Below are positions 26,077 to 34,800 of a stretch of DNA of 64,000 nucleotides, piece after piece. The notes beneath the pieces were generated by a model that was not told where the DNA came from, did not search any database, and worked only from the letters and a program-made list of their open reading frames with translations. Origin of the DNA: Perkinsus marinus ATCC 50983 (taxonomy: Eukaryota > Perkinsozoa > Perkinsida > Perkinsidae); contig NW_003215582.1 of assembly GCF_000006405.1 (NCBI RefSeq), positions 1-64,000 on the forward strand, written 5' to 3'. The position numbers were made by a program, and so were the translations under genes. Position 1 is the first letter of the stretch. The number at the start of each line of letters is the position of its first letter.

Positions 26077-27179
26077 GAGCTTCCTCCCTCCCCCCAGCCC
26101 ATCTCACACCGCCATCCCTCTCTACTACCTGGGTCATTCCCTTCAGTCAACCTGCTTGCCGATCGTTGCCGAGGGCTTATCACTGTCATTTTAAAACAAC
26201 CCTGTACCGTCGCGAGCGCCGATCACATGGGATGTTTCTCGAGAGAGATCATCCTCCTTCCCCACTTGATTTATCACTCTAACAAATCAACGCCACCACT
26301 GTATCTCGAAGCATGCTAGACTGGATTGTGCCAACTGTTGCGAACCTTCTAGTACAGTTCGTTGCTGACAGTTGCAGGCAGCAATAACAAGAGTTACGTG
26401 GCGAAGACAATATCATCGGCCTGGTAAACTCTTTTCAAGTGAGTCCCGCATGTCAACGGTTCCTGAGAGCCTTCAGTTGCCAAGGTCTCAAAGGAGTCGA
26501 CTCGTCCGAACCCAATGTAACGGTTCTACCACAATTATGGTTCGAGGCCAATACACGCAGTGTCACTATAACGGTCGTATTGTTCCATCGGGATAGGAGG
26601 TATAGCGTTGACCACGCTCTTACCAAATCCACCAGTCACTACGCATGCAAGGGTGTTGATTGTAAGAACGGGGGGAAGACATCCAGCGGGTATTGATCTC
26701 AAAGCACACCGGGTCGTTGATTCCAATCACTGTGTAGCAGGGATGCAGCCGAGGTGAAGTTGCAATGTTCGAGGTCCGTGGCAAAGGGATGACTTACGAC
26801 GAGAGATTCGCTTTCACTTGTCCCCAGAGATGAATTCATGGGAACCTCGCACCGATGTCGAATCCGTTACATGCAAGCACCGCTCCGCTGAGAAAATGAG
26901 TTATGTTTACCATTTTCACAGTCGCGACGCGATATCCCCAATGGTAGTTTTCATGTTTCTGTATTCCCTCCTCCTCCGAGACCTATTAATCTCCCTACTA
27001 CTCTCATCATCGGCTCAAGGAGCCAGACACGTCCCCCTTTTTGATGTGCCGTTCTCAACCTACGCCAACTTCTTCCCTCTAGTCCAGCCCAAGGCGCTGA
27101 GGTACACACACCACAGGGACTCACAGTACTAGTCCTTGGTACAGTTACCATTATCGATCCATATGCGGCCGAGACACGG
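26077..27179. other. Unresolved region between COG5 and the SOD-like gene
   Basis: Divergent promoter space for the two flanking genes is expected here. A minus-strand stretch around 26640-26770 reads GINDPVCFEINTRWMSSP before a gtaag donor and looks coding-like, but I cannot connect it to a start or further exons. A plus-strand open frame at about 26440-26696 covers the same bases in another frame. Neither is supported enough to call. Confidence 0.3.
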
Positions 27180-28498
27180 CGAGATTCAATACAGGATTAA
27201 GACAATTATCTTTGCTACCCAACCTCCCAACGTAGGCAGCGACAGCACGATCCGAACCTAAGACACGCTTGAGCATGCAGGCACGTCCGTCACATGGGCT
27301 TCGATGCACTTCTCTACTTCTGTGAATACGAAAACATCCTGTCTGAGGAGATTCCTCTCCCTTTATGCGATAAGCTAGTATACTACGGAAACAGGTAGTG
27401 CCAGCGGCGAATGACTGAGTGTAGAGGACTTCCCAGTTACATCTATCATGAGATCTATTTCAACTGCCTTCGGGCAACAGGCATGTACGACGATTTTGAG
27501 GAGCCTCTCTCTCTCGAAAGTTCACTACTCGTCCAGGATATCACCAACGCGTTTGGCGGTATGAAGGAACTGTTTGAGGTGAGTGCACAGCCGATGGCCG
27601 CTTCACATACCACACCTCAGGAACTTTTAGAGGCTGCTCTCTCGCTGGATGGATACGGTTGGGTTTGGTTACTTAGCCTTCCGGAAGGACTCTCCGTGAT
27701 AACGTCTCAAGATTATGATGGCATCCATGGTGACCAAATTTACGCCATTTTCAACATCGATCTTTGGGAGCATGCGTAGTACTCGCCGCTGCTGCTGGTC
27801 GTCGACTGTAATAGAAGAGGGCTGTCCAGGTACATAGAGAGCCATGGTGCTAATGTTGAGGCGTATATAAAAGCCTGGTGGGGTGCAGTTGACTGGAACA
27901 AGCTTGATGTACAGTATATAAGGAAATTCAGGTGTAGATGTTATTACGACTATGTCATTCAAGGTCATTATTATTCAGGCAATGGTCGAACCATCCGATT
28001 CGACCCGAGCCTATGCATTCCCCAGAGCCAGTCGTACTGGACACGAGTCAGACTCGTCTTTACGCTAGTCTGATAGACGAGGGGATATTATCAACTTTGG
28101 TGGGACTAGCAGAGTCAGGTGAAGCGCTGGTGGCTCTTACAGCACTGCCGCATGGCATACCTCTGTTCGAGTATCCCAAGGAAGCCTTATTGCGTGGCTC
28201 CCTGCGGCAGATCTTGGATAGTCTGCAAGAATTACAGCAGTTGGGTTTTGAGGGGCTCTGGGCGGCCTACTCAGATGAGGCTCGAGAAAACGCACCACTG
28301 AGGAGTACAAGCTCGATACTACATGACGTCAACGGTACTTTAGTGGAAGCATTGAAGGCGATCAGTCCTTCCATATACAGAGAGGTAGCGAGGACGACTA
28401 GACTATCAGTTGTTCACGACCTCGTGATCCCTCGATATATCATGGCTCCATTGGATATCCTTGTGTCGCCAGTGGCGACTCGCCACGTAGGGGAATGA
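27180..28498 (+). CDS. Fe/Mn-superoxide-dismutase-fold protein with C-terminal extension (possibly mitoribosomal mS42/mS43)
   Basis: Multi-exon. SOD-like blocks occur in order: LLPNLP..GFDALLYF, ILSEEI, DKLVYYGN, YIYHEIYFNCLRATG (matches NHxFYWNCL), ITNAFGGMKELFE, GYGWVWLLSL, IFNIDLWEHA, then YIKAWWGAVDWNKL. The metal ligands His in YHEI and Asp/His in IDLWEHA are present. The position of the first ligand (FHxxKHH in true SODs) reads PLCDK, so that His is replaced. After the SOD domain a 47-nt intron joins an exon of about 180 residues (27971-28498) with no family I know. SOD-like proteins with lost metal sites occur as mitoribosome subunits mS42 and mS43, so that role is a reasonable inference; a divergent active SOD is the alternative. 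The 5' end is not fixed. Confidence 0.6.
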
Positions 28499-28692
28499 TA
28501 GTGTCACATCACTGCTAGAGTAGCCACGTTAGGAGAAATTTAGGCAGCCAGCAGTGTACTCTAGCGGCGTATTTGATATGTTATTTTACCCTGGTTCGGG
28601 TGATTCACCTACCACTAGTGCATGTAGGAGAGGATTGTTACTCTATCAATAATATTGAGGATCTACTGCTTGCTGTAATATACGCATTGTAG

Positions 28693-29405
28693 GTTGTTGA
28701 GGAAGCTCGATTGGGTCCCTCATCATCAGCGTTAGCAGATGATGACCTGTGGATAAGGGCAGCCGTCATCAGCGATAGCTTCCGCCTCGGCTATGGAACG
28801 TACTGGAGCAGCTGCCATAGCAGTTCCGTGATCTTGTCAATCTCAGATGGGCTCTATTGCCGGGATCTCAGCTCATTCGCGGACGCGAGTCAAGAGGGAA
28901 TGTCCGAGTGACTGAAAGAGATGGACGGCTGAAATTTGTTGCATCCTCTGATATAGAAGTCGGCGACACCTTGTCCTTGGAGTCGCAGGGGTCGGCAAGT
29001 TTAGCAACAACCCAAGGTTTACCGAAGTCGGGCCAAGCACCCTTGGGGGCTGAGATTCAGATCGCATCATGGGCTCAAACGGAAGGAATGTCCAATCGAT
29101 GTCGGAGATTACTCACCTCAACGTTTTTGATTTCTGGTGCATCTCCTATACCGAGGGCGGTGCTCAGATGTGTGAGGAAGGCCCTGAGACCTGCAGCATC
29201 TAGCAAGTTCGCATTAGAGATCGCTACTTACCAGCTGCTGTCGGAGGCATGCCGTAGTGCTCTAGCGCGAGTGATTGACCTTGAGACTTCACTGGACTCT
29301 ATCGTGCAAGACTCGGCCAGTTTGATACGCTGTATCAGTGAAAGCGAGAAGAGAATGGAGATTGAGGAGGATCAATTCAGTAGGTTAGCCGGTACCAGCC
29401 CTTGA
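28693..29405 (+). CDS. C-terminal part of a SET-domain-like protein (uncertain)
   Basis: An exon starting after the acceptor at 28691-28692 (VVEEARLGPSS..DDLWIRAA) probably splices by a 60-nt intron to an exon reading FRDLVNLRWALLPGSQ and on to a stop at 29405. The segment GRLKFVASSDIEVGDTLSLE followed by ATTQGL resembles the end of a SET domain of the Rubisco-LSMT/SETD3 type (dG-L-A-DI--GEE--ISYG...YGF). A helical C-terminal half fits the substrate-binding domain of those enzymes. The N-terminal half of a SET domain is not visible upstream, where the SOD-like gene ends at 28498, so this may be a fragment. Confidence 0.38.
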
Positions 29406-29593
29406 TGAGGGAATCTTCGCTGTACGTCATAAGCATTGAATGGATGAGGCTTCTCTCACAGGCCCTTGGGGTGGGTCTCTCGTTTTCTCAGCGCACTTGT
29501 TTGGTTTTTTGCCTTGTTCGTGCCACATTGAGTTGTTAATATCGGAGGATGCTCAGAAGAAAGATTCTGGTCGGGTAGTAATAGACTCGTTCA

Positions 29594-29693
29594 NNNNNNN
29601 NNNNNNNNNNNNNNNNNNNNNNNNNNNNNNNNNNNNNNNNNNNNNNNNNNNNNNNNNNNNNNNNNNNNNNNNNNNNNNNNNNNNNNNNNNNNN
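29594..29693. other. Assembly gap (100 Ns)
   Basis: Exactly 100 N characters, the conventional placeholder for a gap of unknown size. Continuity of sequence and spacing across this point cannot be assumed. Confidence 1.
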
Positions 29694-31259
29694 CCCTATA
29701 AATTATAGGGCGGTATATGTGTGTCTCGTCATGCGGTCGATCGTATAAAGCGAGTCACGGCTAGTCGACATTTAGCTTCTGAATGTCGGTAGAAGTGACC
29801 ATGTGAGGTTAAGAGCACGCCTGGTGGATTTAAATTGGACGGTTCATGCACTGAAAGAGCTGGAAGAACAGAGGTCACACGCGTCGTATGGCGGTATCGC
29901 ACTGGCCTTGATTCTGATGAATTCATCGATGGAACACACCTTTGGGTGCTCACCGTGTTATGACGCTACCGTAGAGATCTGGTTTCCACTCGCGAGCGCG
30001 TAGGTGATGAAGAGAAAGGCCGCTAGGAACGACTTGCTGCGGTTCCTCCCACTCTATGGTGCCAAGCCACGGTGTATCAGACTGACCATCGTGGGGATCG
30101 GCAAATAGAAATATGGCCTCCGGGGACGTCAACAAGAGTTCTGATCGATATACCAAATGTCGCGGCAAGTTTTACCGCAGGAGACATACGAGAAGGCAAG
30201 TCTTGTAGGCTGACTTCGGAAAGTCATATACGTCTGTCTGTGATTCTTTTATGACAATGCGTGTGCTCATATGAGTGTCAAGGATGAGAACTACGAGTCT
30301 CTACTAACCCAGAAGCAGAACGCGCCAGATCAGTTTTGTGAACCGCATGTCCAAACCCTGATCTACTCAAACGTTGAAGGAGGGCCTCACAGACGTACCA
30401 AGTCGGATGGTTGCGGCCACCAATTATATATTGAACATTATTTGTACTTTATGAACAAATAAGGTCACAGCCGAGACTGAACTGACGAGAGGAAGTCCCT
30501 CGTGAAAACATCACCTATATTTGTACGCAAGTGAACTCACAGACTCAGTGTTGTGCAGCACAGCTTGTATTTTTTTGACTTGGGCATTATTTTCTTATGG
30601 TCTATGCCGCGTTCAGCGGCATGAAACCTACAATCACGTGGCGCTGGCCGCGGTGTACTTCAAGAGGATGAAACTAGCATAGGACGCGCCGGCTGTGAGG
30701 CTTCACGCATTGCTTTGGTCCCTCACGATTGAGCTCGATGACATAATGCTCACAAACGAGCTATAGAAAGTCTTGGTTCTGGAACTGACGGGAAGAACGC
30801 AGGCCCCATGAGCGACAGAGAGAAAAAAGGCCAGTGCGTTAGCACGTGTGACGCGCAACAAACTCAGCATAAGCACGTGGAATGTACGACAATTGTTGAA
30901 CTATGGGGTATACTGAGCTTCAACAATCATGAAGACCGGTGCGAAAAGTTGTGAAATAGAGAAGACAATGAGAGAATTGCTGGCATGGGACTGCCATGAT
31001 GATCTGAACGTTTTGTTCACCTCATCGCACGAACCACCGGGGAAGCATAAGGCCGAAGGTTGGAAGCATCAGCGCCTTCCAGTATAGATGGAGCCCTTTA
31101 CCGAGTCAGGAGAAGGGGGATCAACTGACAACGATAGAGGATACCGCGCGGACCTGCATAGGATATGCGGCGAACTCGGGGACAAGCTATGCGCGGTTCA
31201 AAGTTCAAACGCAACTTGCATTCTGGCAATAAACTGCATCCCTGGAAAAATTTTTATGC
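29694..31259. other. Gene-poor region right of the gap
   Basis: Only short open frames, none with a recognisable domain. A minus-strand stretch near 29950-30130 (SPEAIFLFADPHDGQSDTPW) is mildly coding-like but stands alone. The region leads into the repeat and transposon zone. Confidence 0.4.
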
Positions 31260-31280
31260 ATCACGCACTCACGCTGAGTG

Positions 31281-31454
31281 AATGCGTGAGTCGCGATGCA
31301 TTATGGCTCATTTGCACGCTCATTTGTTGTAGTACGTGAACGCGTGAGTCGCGCTGCATGATGGCTCATTTGCACGTTCATTTGTTGTAAATTTAGTGCG
31401 TAAATGCGTGAGTCGCGCTGCATGATGGCCTATTTGCACGTTCATTTGTTGTAG
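31281..31454. repeat. Three imperfect tandem copies of a ~60-bp unit
   Basis: Copies start near 31281, 31339 and 31402 and share gcgtgagtcgcgctgcatga, then ggctcatttgcacgttcatt and tgttgta, with a few substitutions and small length differences (periods about 58 and 63). The bases just before (31256-31275) form an inverted copy of the first half. It abuts the older LTR remnant and may be a subrepeat of that element. Confidence 0.85.
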
Positions 31455-31467
31455 TTGTGGTTGTTCT

Positions 31468-31533
31468 ATGACGTGATGTGTCTCTGAACTCGACATCAGA
31501 GGAGGAGAGGGAAAGAGAGAGGTAAGGGGAACC
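31468..31533 (-). mobile_element. Left remnant of an older LTR-type repeat split by the retrotransposon
   Basis: This piece (gacgtgatgtgtctctgaac and onward to aacc) matches 37812-37877 closely. Its continuation lies on the far side of the inserted element from 37388 onward. Together they are one copy of the older LTR, interrupted by the younger element. Confidence 0.85.
31530..31533. repeat. Target-site duplication, left copy (AACC)
   Basis: AACC directly precedes the left LTR, and the same four bases follow the right LTR at 37388-37391. The uninterrupted paralogous site at 37874-37877 carries AACC once, as expected for a 4-bp duplication. Confidence 0.85.
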
Positions 31534-31846
31534 TGTGAGAATATCCCGCTCACTCTCTGGACGCAACTCGTTGATTGGTGATGTCATAGTAGTTACAGAT
31601 TGAGTGCAAAATAATGAATGAACCAGCCTAAAATGGGACATTGGGTCTCCACAGATAACGGAACTAGGCTGAGCAGCAAGGAAGTGAACATACTTCCAAT
31701 GATAATAGTCACTAGGATATACTTAGGTTCACAGATAGAGGATGTGATGGGCGTATCTTAGGAGTATCTTGGAATATCCGAAACGGCGACCAGCGAAGCG
31801 GAATAGTTTATGATACGCCATTATTGAGACTTGTCATCCATCTACA
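31534..31846 (-). repeat. 3' LTR of the retrotransposon
   Basis: A 313-bp direct repeat starting TGTGAG and ending CTACA in plus-strand terms (TG...CA in both readings). As far as I compared, it is identical to 37075-37387. On the coding (minus) strand it is the 3' LTR, entered directly from a polypurine tract. The stop codon of the polyprotein (31834-31836) lies within it. Confidence 0.95.
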
Positions 31847-34800
31847 ACTCCTCCCTTCCCAAAATAACGACGCACATTGCGAGTATCTTGCAGACTTCCG
31901 TCACTCAGGAGCACAGTAAAGTGACCGGGGGTAGCAACAACAGTGTGCGGTCCTTTCCAATTTGGTTGGAGACCAGTTGCTGCTGGAGTCCATCGCAGCA
32001 CAACATCACCGATCTTGAACTCATTGTGGCGCCGAGAGAGATGGTTGTCGGGGACAGGGGAGACACTGATGTCGGCATCACCAAATAGAGTTACCAACCT
32101 TTTGTTGCGAATGTCGGCGATGGCACGAACAGCATCGTTGAGAGAAGAGGCCATGGTGGCTGGATTCGGAGGACAGAATCTGCGGAGTGCCGTGCGATCA
32201 TCACCGAACATGGGCATCGACGGGGTAATACCAGAACCAAGATCTCGGTTATTGCAACGGGAGACAGCCTTGCTGAGATACTGAGGCCAGCGATGCTCGA
32301 CGGAGTCGATGAGGACCTTCAGACTAGCTTTAATAGACTTGTGTTGGCGTTCAAGTAGAGCATTGCGCCAAGGCGCAAATACGGGTATATGCCAGCATCG
32401 TATAGATAGGGACCCACACCATGCGGCAAAGGAGGCTGAACGGAATTGGCTGCCGTTGTCTGCCGCAATCTCCTTCACTCGGCCGAAGACGTCGATGACA
32501 TTACGCTCCAATGCATTGGCAACGGCCTCGGAGGTGGCATAGCTAAGAGGGATGGCACCAATGAAGTGGGAGGCAGCACACATCCACGTCAGAATATAAC
32601 GAAACTTCGACTGTCCAAGATGTCCGAGAGGTAGAGGTCCAACAATGTCAACATAGATGAGCTCCATCACTTCCCTCCTCCTCTTTAGAGTACCCGAGGG
32701 GGGCCGATGAAGGCGAGCAGCTCTGATGAAGAAGCAACGACACCGACTGAGAACTTTCGCCACAGCCATAGCTAGGCCAACTAGATAGAAGACGGAAGAG
32801 ATGAGAGATATACACTGAGCGACACCACAATGGGCATACGACTCGTGAACTCTCCGTATCATATCTTGTCCGTAGCATTTGGGTACCATATAGCGGCCGT
32901 TGACGTGTAGTAGACCGGCATCATTGAGTTGATACTTCCCGGGGTTGACTTGCCGAAGTTGTTGAAGTTGGGGACATTCAGCTTGAGCCTTGGCTAGCCA
33001 CTGCAAACAGTCGAAGTCGTCATCGAACGTGGTGAACTCCTTGGTGCACGATGTACTACGCCACTCCATGAAGACTGCTCTTAGTTGGTAGCCAGGAAGG
33101 TAGTCGGGCTTGAAATGCAGGCCATCAGTGGCGGCAACCTGGGCACTGGAGATATGGACATTGACGCCATGAGTATTGGGTGAAATGCTCCTTGCGATGG
33201 CATCGGCGATGGCAGGCAGAGTCTCACGAGGGGCCCAGGCGAACGAGTGGATATGCCGCTGGACTATCTGCCATTTGCTGAGGTAACTGCCCACACTGAA
33301 TTCGGCCTCAAGCTCGTTCCATACTCGTTGGGCATTGATGTTGTCGATGATGGCGATGCATTTACCGAAAAGTAGAGCTTGACAAGATTGAACCACGTTG
33401 AGGAGTGCGGCTCGTTCTCGCCATGTAGAGCTCCTTGATGATTCCACCCGAGACCAACGTGCTCCGCAGGTCTTGATGGGAACCACAGCCAGAAGATTGG
33501 TGTCCTCATCCAAGTGCACTCCGAGATCAGGAACATGCTTGAGCACAGTTTTCGTGGCCGCGGCGAACTCTTCAGCACCAGCACCGACTTTTATAATCCT
33601 GAGTATGATGCCGCCATAGGCGTCAGCGTTGGCGTCAGTGACCACCAGAGTAGCAATGCCATCATTTCCAATTGCACACGGTATCACTCCACTGAGGTAG
33701 AAGTCAGCCAATACACGGAAGGCTGATGAGACAGTGTCGATTGTGGCATCAAAGTCCTCAGTAGAAGAATCATCGTTTTGATAGATCTTGGTAACGGAGT
33801 ATAGCTGATTGAGAGCATGTTGAGCCTCCGGGGAGAGATGGCCATTGAGATAGTTGAAGACACCACACCAGCTTCTGAGCCACTGTAGACGACGGTCCCT
33901 TAGTTGATTGCCCGTGGTAGCAGCTTTCTTCTTACCTCTTTTGCCTCTGATGGGATTACAGTTGATGAAGTCATTCAGAGCCAGAGTGTAGGTGGCTTCA
34001 GTGAACTCCCTGCGGCTTGGCGTAGGCCGGTAGGTCTTCGCACAAAGTTGGAGACCACAGAAGCCAGCGATCTTCCCAGGAGGTTGGGACTTGACGCGGT
34101 TGACGATGAAACCAGCACGTTGCTCTAGAATATCAGTGACGATAATAAACGCCCGGTTACCGGTGTCAATGTCACAACTGGCGATCAAGATATCGTCTTG
34201 AACATGTATGACTGAGGCCTTCAATCCGGCTTTGGCAAGGGCCGGGTTAATATCTTCATCAATGATAGTGGTCATTGCCAGTTGAAATAATAGGGGAGCC
34301 CATCGCCAGCCTTGAGCGAGGCTTCTTAACGTCCATACATGTTGTTGGCCATTAGAGTCAATGCTGACAGTGCCGAACAACCGTGAGAGAGCAGTTGAAA
34401 CGCGGAGAGTACCATAGGCATCCTCGAGATCAACTTTACTCCAATAACCCATGTGTTCACCCGGAATATCACGCAGAAGCACAGTGGCACCGCGCTGATA
34501 CTGCTTGTAGACGTGCTCCTCGTTACCCTTGCAACTGGTGCCTTGAGCACCGTCGACCGGCATGAACAGAAAGGTACCGTCAGCATCCACTAGTAGCCGA
34601 AGGTTGTTGAGTGGGCGACAGTCGATAGTAAGGCGATACCTCTTGAGCTCAGCATCGCTGAGAGGAAATGTACGTTGCTTGGAAGTACCATCCGCTTGGT
34701 CCCACTTGTCGATCAGTACCGGTTGACAAACGACAGTGACATCCTTGTCAGAGGCCAGAGAGGCCTTACCGAGAGCAGACATTTCTAAAAGCTTACTGTG

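Noticed and set aside
26818-27132. Plus-strand frame with a hydrophobic segment
   Set aside because: Isolated, with no recognisable family and no splice partner; it probably arises by chance in the promoter region.
27775-27815. In-frame TAG after the WEHA motif as evidence for a SOD pseudogene
   Set aside because: A short GT-AG intron (about 39 nt) removes the stop and keeps frame with the following YIKAWW exon; the size is at the low end, so this remains open.
31281-31454. CRISPR-like repeat array
   Set aside because: Only three copies without unique spacers, in a eukaryotic genome, next to LTR sequence; it is an ordinary tandem repeat.
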